64,000 bases of DNA. Origin: CAJQQK01 sp965224225. Lineage in GTDB: Bacteria > Pseudomonadota > Alphaproteobacteria > Rhizobiales > Hyphomicrobiaceae. The translations under genes and the position numbers were made by a program. The first letter of the stretch is position 1, and each line of letters starts with the position of its first letter. The stretch covers positions 124,001-188,000 of the forward strand of contig CBDCZF010000035.1 in assembly GCA_965224225.1 (NCBI GenBank), in the 5' to 3' direction. This document shows positions 18,501-26,920 of the stretch, piece by piece. The notes below the pieces were generated by a model. The model had not been told where the DNA came from and did no database searches. It worked only from the letters and a program-made list of their open reading frames with translations.

Positions 18501-19718
18501 TCAACCCTTGACGTTGACCACTTGACGCAGCGTGTGGACGACCTCGATCAGATCCTCCTGGGCGGCGATTACCGATGAGATGTCCTTGTAGGCCGCCGGG
18601 CTCTCATCGATCACCGCCTTGTCCTTGCGGCACTCGATGCCCTCGGTCGCCGCACGGTGATCCTTCAGGGTGATGCGCGAGCGAGCTTCCGCGCGCGACA
18701 TCGCGCGGCCCGCACCGTGTGAGCACGAGCAGAAGCTATCCGCATTACCCCGCCCGCGCACAATGAACGAACCGGTGCCCATCGAGCCTGGGATGATGCC
18801 GAGATCGCCCTTCTGCGCACGCACCGCACCCTTGCGCGTCACCCAGACATCAGCGCCGAAATGGTTCTCGACCGTCGCATAGTTGTGGTGACAGTTGACC
18901 GCCATGTCGCCAATTCTGAACTTCGGCAGATGATCGCGCAGCACGCGCAATACCGCATCCATCATCGCCTGCCGGTTTTCCCAGGCATAGTCCTGCGCCC
19001 AACCCAACGCCTCGACATAATCGTCGAAATGCTCGGTCCCTTGCGTCAGGTAGGCGAGATCCTTGTCGGGCAGGTTGGCGAAATGGCGGGCCATGTCCTT
19101 CTTGGCCAGTTCGATGAAATAGCGCCCGATGACATTGCCAGGCCCGCGCGAGCCTGAGTGCAGCATCACCCACACGGCATCGCTTTCATCGAGGCAGACC
19201 TCGATGAAATGATTGCCGGTGCCGAGCGAGCCCAACTGGTGGGCCGGGCCCTTGTGCGAAATCTTCGGGTGCTTGTCGATGATCAGGCGATAGCGGTCTT
19301 CGAGATCGCGCCAACGGCTGCCAACGGAATTGGGCACGACCTCCCAGCCGCCCTTGCGCGCGCGGCCCTTGGTCGAGACGAAACCGTGCGGCACGGCGCG
19401 TTCGATATCGGAACGGATCGGCGCCAGATTGTCGGGCAGATCTTTCGCAGAAAGCGTCAGCTTCCAGGCCATCATGCCACAGCCGATGTCGACGCCGACG
19501 GCTGCCGGGATGATGGCGCCCTTGGTCGGGATCACCGAGCCGACGGTCGCTCCAAGTCCCCAGTGGCAATCCGGCATGGCGGCGACATGTTTATGGATGA
19601 TCGGCAGACGCGCGACGTTGGTCATCTGGGCGATCGCTGCGTCCTCGATCTGGACGTCTTTGGTCCACATCTTGAGCGGCGCACCGCCCGGCACGTCGAT
19701 GTGCTCGTAGCCACTCAT
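18501..19718 (-). CDS. rtcB: tRNA/RNA-splicing ligase RtcB
   Basis: 405 residues, normal RtcB length. RtcB joins RNA 2',3'-cyclic phosphate ends to 5'-OH ends using GTP and Mn2+. Metal-site motifs: VGVDIGCGMMAWK, GTGNHFIEV, HSGSRGPGN, NCHHNYA, and the guanylated His in CSCSHGAGR. The start at MSGYEHIDV was preferred to one 15 codons upstream. No archease (rtcA/rtcR) gene is nearby, so the usual RNA-repair operon is not seen. Convergent with the aminotransferase gene. Confidence 0.94.
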   Translation of the reverse strand: MSGYEHIDVPGGAPLKMWTKDVQIEDAAIAQMTNVARLPIIHKHVAAMPDCHWGLGATVGSVIPTKGAIIPAAVGVDIGCGMMAWKLTLSAKDLPDNLAPIRSDIERAVPHGFVSTKGRARKGGWEVVPNSVGSRWRDLEDRYRLIIDKHPKISHKGPAHQLGSLGTGNHFIEVCLDESDAVWVMLHSGSRGPGNVIGRYFIELAKKDMARHFANLPDKDLAYLTQGTEHFDDYVEALGWAQDYAWENRQAMMDAVLRVLRDHLPKFRIGDMAVNCHHNYATVENHFGADVWVTRKGAVRAQKGDLGIIPGSMGTGSFIVRGRGNADSFCSCSHGAGRAMSRAEARSRITLKDHRAATEGIECRKDKAVIDESPAAYKDISSVIAAQEDLIEVVHTLRQVVNVKG

Positions 19719-19949
19719 CGGTCTCTTCCTCAGGCTTGCATGTATCGCCGTGCTTGCCGGCATAGTTCGAGCCGCACGTCGGGCGCACGCAGCATTGAAT
19801 GATCACTTGTAACGGGAACCGGTGCACCTGGCACGCGAGCGTGGCGATTGTTTGTTCCAAGTGCCGACCGGAGCCACATCGATGCAGGAAACTTCGCCTC
19901 CGGCTGCAAGCGATCATTGACAGGGCCGTTCGCATGGCCTTTGATCCTG

Positions 19950-20158
19950 CCCGTCCAGGTGCCGGGCCTCGGGCGTTTCCGGGAACCGGCTAATAGGGAA
20001 CATGGTGCGCAGCGGTACGTATTTCCGCCTGCAAATCCATGGCTGCCCCCGCAACTGTGAGCGGCGAGCGTCATCTGCCTGAAACCACTGGGATGCCTGA
20101 AAAATCCCGGGAAGGTGCAGAGAGCGCGCTGGAGCCGCAAGCCAGGAGACCTGCCCGG
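19950..20158 (+). promoter_or_regulatory. cobalamin (B12) riboswitch
   Basis: Conserved blocks occur in the expected order: ATAGGGAACATGGTG (about 19993-20007), GCTGCCCCCGCAACTG, an ACCACTGGG block, CCCGGGAAGG, and the B12 box AGCCAGGAGACCTGCC at 20140-20155. It binds adenosyl- or related cobalamins and lowers expression of the downstream uptake genes when B12 is plentiful. It reads towards the TonB-dependent receptor. The exact 5' edge is uncertain by some tens of bases. Confidence 0.93.
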
Positions 20159-20162
20159 ACAT

Positions 20163-20217
20163 GGTCGCTCTTTCACCACGCGGCGGGCGTGGCGAATGCG
20201 AAAACGTAGCAGCGACC
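20163..20217 (+). promoter_or_regulatory. probable riboswitch expression platform hairpin
   Basis: GGTCGCT (20163-20169) pairs with AGCGACC (20211-20217), and CCACGC/GCGTGG forms a smaller hairpin inside. It begins five bases after the cobalamin aptamer. There is no T-run, so control may act on translation or through Rho rather than an intrinsic terminator. Confidence 0.45.
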
Positions 20218-20449
20218 GGCATGCATCAAACGTCGAAGCATTGACGCTGCACGTTGGAGACGACCGAGCCGGACCAGATTTTCGGGACATTCGAGACACT
20301 TGGGACCCCGAGGGCATTTTCGGGACGAGCCCGGGCCGCTAGGTCAAGCCAACACGCATCAGACAATGCTTTCGGCATCAGTCGGGAGCCCTTTCATGTC
20401 CAATCCATCCAAATTCGGCCCGTCGCGGGAAATCGCATTAGGCCCTCTG

Positions 20450-20778
20450 TTGCGCTGCTGCCCCTCACCCTCTCCCCGCACTTCACGACATCTATCCGGG
20501 CAAAATCTGCACGGCCGAAGCCACAACCACAGTCGTCATCCCCACGCAGGTGGGGACCCAAGCGATTCTCGATTTTCTCTGTGCTGGAGGATGGTCGCTT
20601 GGTTTCCCGCCTTCGCGGGAATGACGGAGTGTGTGTTGTCCGTCCAGCGTGTTTCGAATTCGCCCGGATGTCGAAATGCTCTTATCGACCAAGGTCATCT
20701 ATCGTCTTGCGGAATACTTAACCGGATAGCACCCTGTACCGCACGGGAAGAGGGTTGGGGTGAGGGGCAGCAGCGCAA
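20450..20778. repeat. palindromic repeat (outer element) inside the btuB leader
   Basis: Arms 20450-20470 and 20758-20778 are perfect 21-base inverted repeats carrying the core CCCCTCACCC, the same core as the element at 6959-7142. A second inner pair (CGACAT..CCGGGC near 20487-20500 against 20662-20674) is imperfect. It encloses another repeat at 20509-20631. It lies between the riboswitch and the receptor signal peptide. Confidence 0.75.
20509..20631. repeat. interspersed palindromic repeat, copy 1
   Basis: It aligns without gaps to 61737-61859; I count 107 of 123 bases identical. Both ends are related inverted sequences beginning GTCAT with their own small hairpins (CCCACGCAGGTGGG and CCCGCCTTCGCGGG). 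It is nested within the palindromic element at 20450-20778, so it may have arrived second. Confidence 0.85.
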
Positions 20779-22645
20779 GAGGACACGCGGAGGTCTTGCG
20801 GCATTGACCGCGGCAATCCTGCTAGCCACACCCGCATTGGCCCAGCAGGCGCTCGAAGAGATCGTGATCTCGGCGACCCGTACTCCGGCCGAAATCAACA
20901 AGGTCGGCTCGACCGTCGAAGTCATCGAGCGCGACGAACTCGAAAAGCAGCAGCAAACCTTCCTCAAGGATTATCTCGAGCGCCTGCCCGGCGTCACCTT
21001 CGGGCAGAACGGCCCGCCAGGCTCGGTGCCGGCGATCCAGATGCGCGGCGCCCTCGGCCAGTACGTCAAGGTGCTGATCGACGGCATGGACGTTTCCGAT
21101 GTCGCGGCTCCACAGGCCGCCGCCAGCTTTGAACACCTGACAGTTGGCGATATCGAACGCATTGAAGTTCTCAAGGGTCCGCAAAGCACTCTATACGGCA
21201 GCGAAGCGGTTGGCGGCGTCATCGCGATCACGACGCGCGGGCCCGAACGCGGCCTTTCGGTTTCGGCGAACGCTGAAGGCGGCAGCTACGAGACTAAACG
21301 CGGCAGCGCTACCGTTGCCTATGGCGGCGAACGGGGTGACATCTCGGTCACCGCCCAGGGCATCGATACGGCAGGCTTTTCGGCGGCCGACGAAGATGCC
21401 GGCAATCCGGAACGCGATGGTTATGAAAACGTGACCTTCTCCGGGCGCGCTCAGTACAAGGTCAGCGACAACCTGCGCCTGTTCTTCGCAGCGCGTTCGA
21501 CCGAGGCCAATGTCGACCTCGACGCCTTCTCCTTCATCACCGGCCTGCCGATCGATGCGATTGGCGAGCGCAGCACGTTCGACCTCAAAGCCGTGCGCGG
21601 CGGCGCAGAATTGACTCTCTTCGACGGCCGCTTCGTCAATACGGTCTCAGCCCAGCGCACGATCATCGACCGCGAGAATTTCGGCCTATTCCCGGCAACG
21701 TTCCAAAGTGAACGCACCAAATATGAATATCAGGGCGTTGCCAGGTTCAGTTCCGCCATCTCGCTGGTCGTCGGCGCCGACCGCGATGAGACATCGGCTG
21801 TAACAAGTTCGAGCGGCGGTGCGGCCGACACCAACGGCATCTTCGCCCAAGCGCTCGTCGAACCGGTCGAGAACCTCAACCTGACTGCCGGTGTGCGCCG
21901 GGATGACCATTCGGCGTTCGGCACGTTCGACACCTGGCGTGTTACCGGCGCCTATTTCATCCCGGAAACCGGCACCAAGTTCCGTGCGAGCTACGGCACC
22001 GCTTTCCGGGCACCGAGCCTGTTCGAACTATTCGATCCGACGTTCGGCAATACCGGCCTCGATCCGGAAGAAAGCGCCGGCTGGGATGCCGGCATCGACC
22101 AGACCTTTGCCAACGGCGACTACCGGTTCTCTGCCACCTACTTCGCGCTCGACATCGACAACCTGATTGTCTTCACGTTCCCGGCAGGTTACGCCAACGT
22201 AACCGACCGGACAGAACGGCGCGGCGTCGAGTTGTCGGCGCGCGCGCAGTTCACGCCGTGGCTCGCCGCCTCGGCGGCCTATACTTACACCAATGCCGAG
22301 GACGCCACAGGGGCGCGCATCATTCGCGTGCCGCGCCATGTCGTATCGCTCGGCCTCGACATCGAGCCGATCGAGAAGCTCAGCGTTTCAACAACGATGC
22401 ACATCGTGCGTGACACGGTCGACGTGCAGTTTCCCAATGTCGTCGCGCTCGATGATTACGTGCTCTGGAACGCCAAGGTGTCCTATGACATCACCGACCG
22501 CCTGCAGGCATATGTCCGCGGCGTGAACCTGCTCAATCAGGAATACCAGACGATCAACGGCTTCGGCACATCCGATCTCGCCGTCTATGCCGGACTGACA
22601 ATGAAGCTCAGCGGGCCGGTGTCCGATGACGTAACGCTCAGGTAG
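20621..22645 (+). CDS. btuB: TonB-dependent outer-membrane receptor for cobalamin (BtuB-like)
   Basis: Outer-membrane transporter expected to take up B12 with energy from TonB. The signal peptide LAALTAAILLATPALAQQ is plain, followed by a TonB-box-like EEIVISATRT, the plug (GVTFGQNGPPGSVPAIQMRG, IERIEVLKGPQSTLYG) and a 22-strand-type barrel ending in a short C-terminal segment. The mature part is about 600 residues, as in BtuB. The start is uncertain: nested repeats interrupt the leader, and the nearest in-frame starts are ATG 20621, GTG 20633 and TTG 20636, each about 50 residues before the hydrophobic core. The frame is also open to ATG 20396 and beyond. The upstream riboswitch gives the substrate. 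Confidence 0.82.
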   Translation: MTECVLSVQRVSNSPGCRNALIDQGHLSSCGILNRIAPCTAREEGWGEGQQRKRTRGGLAALTAAILLATPALAQQALEEIVISATRTPAEINKVGSTVEVIERDELEKQQQTFLKDYLERLPGVTFGQNGPPGSVPAIQMRGALGQYVKVLIDGMDVSDVAAPQAAASFEHLTVGDIERIEVLKGPQSTLYGSEAVGGVIAITTRGPERGLSVSANAEGGSYETKRGSATVAYGGERGDISVTAQGIDTAGFSAADEDAGNPERDGYENVTFSGRAQYKVSDNLRLFFAARSTEANVDLDAFSFITGLPIDAIGERSTFDLKAVRGGAELTLFDGRFVNTVSAQRTIIDRENFGLFPATFQSERTKYEYQGVARFSSAISLVVGADRDETSAVTSSSGGAADTNGIFAQALVEPVENLNLTAGVRRDDHSAFGTFDTWRVTGAYFIPETGTKFRASYGTAFRAPSLFELFDPTFGNTGLDPEESAGWDAGIDQTFANGDYRFSATYFALDIDNLIVFTFPAGYANVTDRTERRGVELSARAQFTPWLAASAAYTYTNAEDATGARIIRVPRHVVSLGLDIEPIEKLSVSTTMHIVRDTVDVQFPNVVALDDYVLWNAKVSYDITDRLQAYVRGVNLLNQEYQTINGFGTSDLAVYAGLTMKLSGPVSDDVTLR

Positions 22646-22678
22646 GCCGGCTCACGTGACGCAAGGTGGGAAGGGAGC

Positions 22679-23551
22679 ATGACCGAGGCTAGGTCGAGGA
22701 AGTTTTGTGCGGTAGCACTTGCTGCGGTGGTGGCGTTCTCGTGCGTCGGCATGGCAGTTAGCGCCGCCGCCGATCCGCCAGCGCGTGTCGTCTCGACCAA
22801 CCTGTGCACCGACCTGCTCGCCCTGCTGATCGCAGCGCCCGGACAGCTGCACTCCGTATCCTACGTCGCCCAGGACCCGCGCTCCTCGATCATGGCGGAC
22901 GAAGCAAAGGACTATCCCGCCAATCATGGCCTTGCCGAGGAGGTGTTCGTCATGAAGCCCGACCTGGTTCTGGCCGGCGCCTTCACGCGGCGTGCGACCT
23001 CGACCATGCTCCGACGCCTCGGCTTTCGCGTTGAAACGTTCCATCCGGCGCGATCCTTAGCCGACATTCGCGCCAACATCCGCCGGCTCGGCGGTTTGCT
23101 CGGGCGCGAGCAGCGAGCCTCTGAATTGATCGAAGAGGTCGACAGCGATCTCGCCCGCAGCAGCCGGCTCGGCGCCACGGGCAAACGTGCGGCCTTGTAT
23201 TATGCCAACAATTACACCTCCGGCATCGGTACGCTGGCCTCCCAGATCGTACGCCATGCCGGCCTCGAAAACCTCGGCCATGAACTTGGCTTGCAGGGCA
23301 TGGTCAAACTGCCGCTTGAGTTGCTGGTCATCGGCAAGCCAGACCTGCTCATCACGGAGAGTCGGCAGCGCACCGGCGAGGCACTGGCCTACGACGTGTT
23401 CATGCATCCGGCCCTCAAAGCATTGGCCGGGCAGACGAGGGGACACCATCTGACCGACCGAACCTGGACCTGCGGCACGCCGTTTACCGTTAAGGCAATC
23501 GAGCGTCTGGCCGCTGCCGCCCGCGCGATCAAGGAGGCGCCGCGGCCATGA
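22679..23551 (+). CDS. btuF: periplasmic cobalamin-binding protein (BtuF-like)
   Basis: 290 residues, type III periplasmic binding protein. A signal peptide (about residues 1-31, ending VSAAAD) is followed by PARVVSTNLCTDLLALLI, LAEEVFVMKPDLVLAG and a long linking helix (RANIRRLGGLLG). The C-terminal lobe has IGKPDLLITESRQ. The family binds corrinoids, haem or Fe-siderophores; B12 is inferred from the riboswitch. Its stop overlaps the permease start by 4 bases. Confidence 0.85.
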   Translation: MTEARSRKFCAVALAAVVAFSCVGMAVSAAADPPARVVSTNLCTDLLALLIAAPGQLHSVSYVAQDPRSSIMADEAKDYPANHGLAEEVFVMKPDLVLAGAFTRRATSTMLRRLGFRVETFHPARSLADIRANIRRLGGLLGREQRASELIEEVDSDLARSSRLGATGKRAALYYANNYTSGIGTLASQIVRHAGLENLGHELGLQGMVKLPLELLVIGKPDLLITESRQRTGEALAYDVFMHPALKALAGQTRGHHLTDRTWTCGTPFTVKAIERLAAAARAIKEAPRP

Positions 23552-24549
23552 CCACCGAGCGTACGGGCCCCATCCTGATCGCCGGTCTGTTCGGGCTCGC
23601 TGCCATTGCCTTTGTCGTCTCCCTGCTGATCGGGCCGGCCGAACTGGCGCTGGCCACCTCGCTTGAAGCACTGTGGGGAGGCCCGAACGAAGCGGCCAAC
23701 CTGGTGATGCGCGAAATCCGGCTGCCGCGCGCCGTTCTTTCCGTCCTCGTCGGGGCGACGCTCGGGCTCGCTGGTGCCGTTCTGCAGGGCTACCTGCGCA
23801 ATCCGCTTGCCGACCCGAGCCTGCTCGGCATCAGTTCGACGGCAGCTCTCGGTGCCGTGCTCGCAATCTATTCGGGCCTCGCGGCGAGTTATCCGCTGGC
23901 GCTGCCGACTGCGGCAATGGCCGGCGCGATGCTCGCCGTCTGGCTGATCCACGCGCTCGCCGGCCGCCATGCCGGCACCATCACGCTCATTCTCGCGGGC
24001 CTCGCGATCTCGACGCTGGCCGGCGCGCTGACCACGCTCGCCCTCAACCTCTCGCCCAATCCTTACGCGGCGCTCGAGATCGTGTTCTGGATGCTCGGCT
24101 CGCTGACCGACCGCTCGTGGCTGCACGTCCTGATCGGCGCACCGTTCATGATCGCGGGCTGGTTCTTGTTGCTTGCAGCCGGCCGCGCCCTCGATGCCCT
24201 GACGCTCGGCGCCGACGTCGCCGCCTCCCTCGGGATATCGCTTGCACGCACGCGCACATTGATCGTGCTGGGTGCCGCCATATCGGTCGGTGCGGCAACG
24301 GCGGTGGCCGGTGCGATCGGCTTCGTCGGCCTCGTCGTGCCGCACGTCTTACGCCCGCTGGTCGGGCGCCAGCCGAGCCGCCTGCTGATGGCCAGCGCGC
24401 TTGGCGGCGCGATCCTGGTCACAAGTGCCGACATCGCCGTCAGGCTCATCGCGCCGGCCCGTGACATCAAGCTCGGCGTGCTGACCGCGCTGATCGGTGC
24501 GCCGTTCTTCGTCTGGCTGGTCCTCAAGGCCCGTCAGGAGGTCGTGTGA
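23548..24549 (+). CDS. btuC: FecCD-family ABC permease (BtuC-like)
   Basis: 333 residues with about ten hydrophobic helices, the FecCD/BtuC layout. Family motifs: REIRLPRAVLSVLVGATLGLAGAVLQGYLRNPLADPSLLGIS split across helices 2-3, and GAIGFVGLVVPHVLRPLVG near the coupling helix. It forms the inner-membrane channel with the ATPase that follows. ATG start overlaps the btuF stop (ATGA), and its own stop overlaps the ATPase start, so the three genes are translationally linked. Confidence 0.87.
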   Translation: MTTERTGPILIAGLFGLAAIAFVVSLLIGPAELALATSLEALWGGPNEAANLVMREIRLPRAVLSVLVGATLGLAGAVLQGYLRNPLADPSLLGISSTAALGAVLAIYSGLAASYPLALPTAAMAGAMLAVWLIHALAGRHAGTITLILAGLAISTLAGALTTLALNLSPNPYAALEIVFWMLGSLTDRSWLHVLIGAPFMIAGWFLLLAAGRALDALTLGADVAASLGISLARTRTLIVLGAAISVGAATAVAGAIGFVGLVVPHVLRPLVGRQPSRLLMASALGGAILVTSADIAVRLIAPARDIKLGVLTALIGAPFFVWLVLKARQEVV

Positions 24550-25340
24550 TGGCGCTCGACATCGAAGATCTCGTGGTCCACCGCGGCCGTCGCAGAGTGC
24601 TCGACGGCGTCAGCACGTCAGTCCGGGCCGGTGAGGTGGTCGGCATTCTCGGGCCGAACGGCGCCGGCAAATCGACCCTCCTGAAGGCAGCCCTCGGCTT
24701 GCTGCCCGCCACCGGCACAGTTCGCCTGCTCGGCGACGCACTCGACCAATTGAGCGCCGGCGAACGGGCCCGCCGCGTGGCCTACGTGCCACAGGAACGC
24801 GATGTTGCGTGGTCACTCGACGTCACGGCAATTGTCGCACTGGGCCGCCTGCCGCACCGTCCCGCATTTGCAGCCCTGACGAGCGAAGATCATTTGGCAA
24901 TCGACAACGCTCTCGCCGCAACCGACCTCACAACCCTGCGCGATCAGCCGATCACCGCCCTTTCCGGCGGCGAACGGGCTCGCGCGTTGATTGCACGGGC
25001 GCTCGCCCAGCAGGCACCGATTTTGCTTGCCGACGAACCAACCAGCGGCCTCGATCCAGCGCACCAATTGATGTTGCTCGCCCTTTTTCGCAAGCTTGCC
25101 GGCGAGGGTGCGGCAATCGCGCTCTCCATCCATGAGTTGCATCTTGCCGCGAGATGGTGTGACCGTGTCGTCCTGCTCGATGCGGGGCGCATTGCTGCGA
25201 GCGGATCGCCCGACGACGTCATAACACGGCATAACATCCGTGAGGTCTACGGCTGTGATGTGCACATTGCTGCAACGCCTGCCGGACCCGTCGTTGTCCC
25301 GATTGCTCTAACATCAACGGAGACCTCGTCCTATGTCTAA
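24549..25340 (+). CDS. btuD: ABC transporter ATPase (BtuD/FecE-like)
   Basis: 263 residues. Walker A GPNGAGKST, Q-loop in AYVPQERDVAW, signature LSGGERARALIARAL, Walker B ILLADEPTSGLD, and the switch His in ALSIHELHLA. It powers the BtuC-like permease. A GTG directly before the ATG (24546) is an equally good start. It overlaps the next gene by 8 bases. Confidence 0.88.
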   Translation: MALDIEDLVVHRGRRRVLDGVSTSVRAGEVVGILGPNGAGKSTLLKAALGLLPATGTVRLLGDALDQLSAGERARRVAYVPQERDVAWSLDVTAIVALGRLPHRPAFAALTSEDHLAIDNALAATDLTTLRDQPITALSGGERARALIARALAQQAPILLADEPTSGLDPAHQLMLLALFRKLAGEGAAIALSIHELHLAARWCDRVVLLDAGRIAASGSPDDVITRHNIREVYGCDVHIAATPAGPVVVPIALTSTETSSYV

Positions 25341-25797
25341 CGCTGCCCGATACCGGCTGAAGGTTCTGATTACCGGTTGTCTCTTGGCCACGTTCGCCGT
25401 GCTCGCGCTGACACCGGCGCACGCGGACACCGAGAAAAAGGCATCGCAGCCGAGCCTGGTCGTCGAACTCAACAACCTCGAGGCGAAAGAGGCGGCCTGC
25501 CGGCTGTCGATGCTGATCGAGAACCAGCTCGGCGCGGCGCTCGATGAACTGACGTTCGAACTCGTGCTGTTCGACAAGGACCAGCGCATCACATCGCAGT
25601 TGGCCGTCAAAGCCGGCGCCCTGCCGAAGGACAAATCGCGTGTCATGCAGTTCGATCTGCAAGCGGTCTCGTGTACCGATATCGGCCGCATTTTGTTTAA
25701 CTCGATCTCGAAATGCTCGGGGCCCGCACTGACGCCCGAGCAGTGCCTGGCGGCAACGACGACACGGTCACGGACCGAGGTCAAACTGACTTATTAG
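25333..25797 (+). CDS. exported protein of unknown function in the B12 locus
   Basis: 154 residues. A signal peptide at about 1-31 (LLATFAVLALTPAHAD) is followed by a domain with alternating strands (SLVVELNNLE, DELTFELVLFDKD). It has four cysteines after the signal (56, 114, 128, 138), enough for two disulfides. It lies between the ATPase and exbB, overlapping the former and ending 21 bases before the latter, so it is co-transcribed. Similar unnamed proteins occur beside exbB/exbD genes in alphaproteobacteria. A periplasmic helper role in TonB-linked uptake is inference. Confidence 0.72.
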   Translation: MSNAARYRLKVLITGCLLATFAVLALTPAHADTEKKASQPSLVVELNNLEAKEAACRLSMLIENQLGAALDELTFELVLFDKDQRITSQLAVKAGALPKDKSRVMQFDLQAVSCTDIGRILFNSISKCSGPALTPEQCLAATTTRSRTEVKLTY

Positions 25798-25818
25798 AGC
25801 CCATTGGAGGAACAACGC

Positions 25819-26538
25819 GTGGAGTTCCTGGCGCTGGCGCAAATATGGAACGATTTCTGGCATCGGACCAGCGAGTTTGCCGGCACCGGTGGCCCGATTG
25901 TTGCCGTGCTCCTCCTCATGTCGGTCGCAGCGCTGATGGTTGCGCTTGCCAAGGCAGCCCAGTTCCTGTGGCACGGTATCGGCCGGCGGCACTCTGCGCT
26001 CGAACGCGCGGTTACCAACTGGCGTTCGGCAAGGTCCGGTGACGCGCTCGAAACCGCGAACGCTTCGCGCCATCCGAGAGCCCGTCTAATCGCTCAAGCA
26101 ATGAGCGCCGGCCAATTCGGTCATGACCGTGACCTTGCCCGTGAGGAGTTCGAAAGCGCCGCGCTCGCCTACCTCGGAGATCTCAGAGCTTACTTGCGCG
26201 TGCTTGAAGCGACCGCCCAGGTGGCGCCGCTGATCGGCCTGTTTGGCACCGTGATCGGCATGATGTCGGCCTTTCAAGCGCTGCAGTCAGCTGGTGCCGA
26301 GGCCGACCCCGCCGCCTTAGCCGGCGGCATCTGGCTGGCGCTGATCACGACGGCAGTCGGCCTCGCTGTGGCGATTCCGGCGAACCTCGCGCTCTACTGG
26401 TTCGAGGGACGCCTTGCCCGCGAGCAGACGCTGGTCGAAACCGCGCTGACCCGCATTCTGACGGCCCCCGACAGCAGCCCCATCGCCGCCCTGCCGCGAT
26501 CTACCGAAACGCCGAGACTGACTGATGCGGCTGAATAG
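25819..26538 (+). CDS. exbB: MotA/TolQ/ExbB proton-channel protein (ExbB-like)
   Basis: 239 residues. Three membrane helices: about residues 23-45 (PIVAVLLLMSVAALMVALA), and the pair about 135-155 and 178-200 (APLIGLFGTVIGMMSAFQAL; IWLALITTAVGLAVAIPANL), with the usual large cytoplasmic loop. This is the stator part that uses the proton gradient to drive TonB. The GTG at 25819 was chosen because GGAGG lies 8 bases upstream at 25806-25810; a TTG at 25804 would overlap that site. Its end overlaps exbD1 by 14 bases. Confidence 0.88.
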   Translation: MEFLALAQIWNDFWHRTSEFAGTGGPIVAVLLLMSVAALMVALAKAAQFLWHGIGRRHSALERAVTNWRSARSGDALETANASRHPRARLIAQAMSAGQFGHDRDLAREEFESAALAYLGDLRAYLRVLEATAQVAPLIGLFGTVIGMMSAFQALQSAGAEADPAALAGGIWLALITTAVGLAVAIPANLALYWFEGRLAREQTLVETALTRILTAPDSSPIAALPRSTETPRLTDAAE

Positions 26539-26911
26539 AACAGCCCATCAGCGCCGCCCGATCGCACTGACACCGCTGATCGACGTGGTCTTTCTGCTGC
26601 TTGTCTTCTTCATGCTGGCCTCGACCTTTCTGAAACATACCTCGTTGCCGATCACGGCGGCCGCACCTGCGGCGCAAAGCGAGGCCTTGCACAAAACGGC
26701 CCTCGTTAATGTCAGCGCCGGTGGGGCTATTCTGGTCAATGGCGAACCGGTCACATTCGCCGATTTCGCGATCCGGCTTGCGGACCTGCAGGCGCGAAAG
26801 GTGTCGCAGGTTGCGATTGCCCTACGACCGGGCGCGACGCTCGGCGATCTGGCACCGGTCCTCGCCGAAGTGCGGCGCCATGAATTCGACGCCGTCCGCG
26901 TCCTGCCATAG
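26525..26911 (+). CDS. exbD: ExbD-like protein 1
   Basis: 128 residues. One membrane helix (LTPLIDVVFLLLVFFML, about 16-32) carries the conserved proton-binding Asp20. A periplasmic domain follows (ILVNGEPVTFADFAIRL, VSQVAIALRPGATLGDL). It partners ExbB to energise TonB. It overlaps exbB, and a second exbD-like gene starts 9 bases after its stop. Confidence 0.9.
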   Translation: MRLNRTAHQRRPIALTPLIDVVFLLLVFFMLASTFLKHTSLPITAAAPAAQSEALHKTALVNVSAGGAILVNGEPVTFADFAIRLADLQARKVSQVAIALRPGATLGDLAPVLAEVRRHEFDAVRVLP

Positions 26912-26920
26912 GCGGCAACC

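Noticed and set aside
20300..20620. N-terminal extension of the B12 receptor through the repeats
   Set aside because: The extension is read from palindromic repeat DNA and lies before a normal signal peptide, so it is not taken as part of the native protein.
23389..24345. 318-codon open frame opposite the B12 permease
   Set aside because: Composition is extreme (Arg, Glu, Gln, Gly), with no domain; it is the complement of a hydrophobic membrane protein gene.
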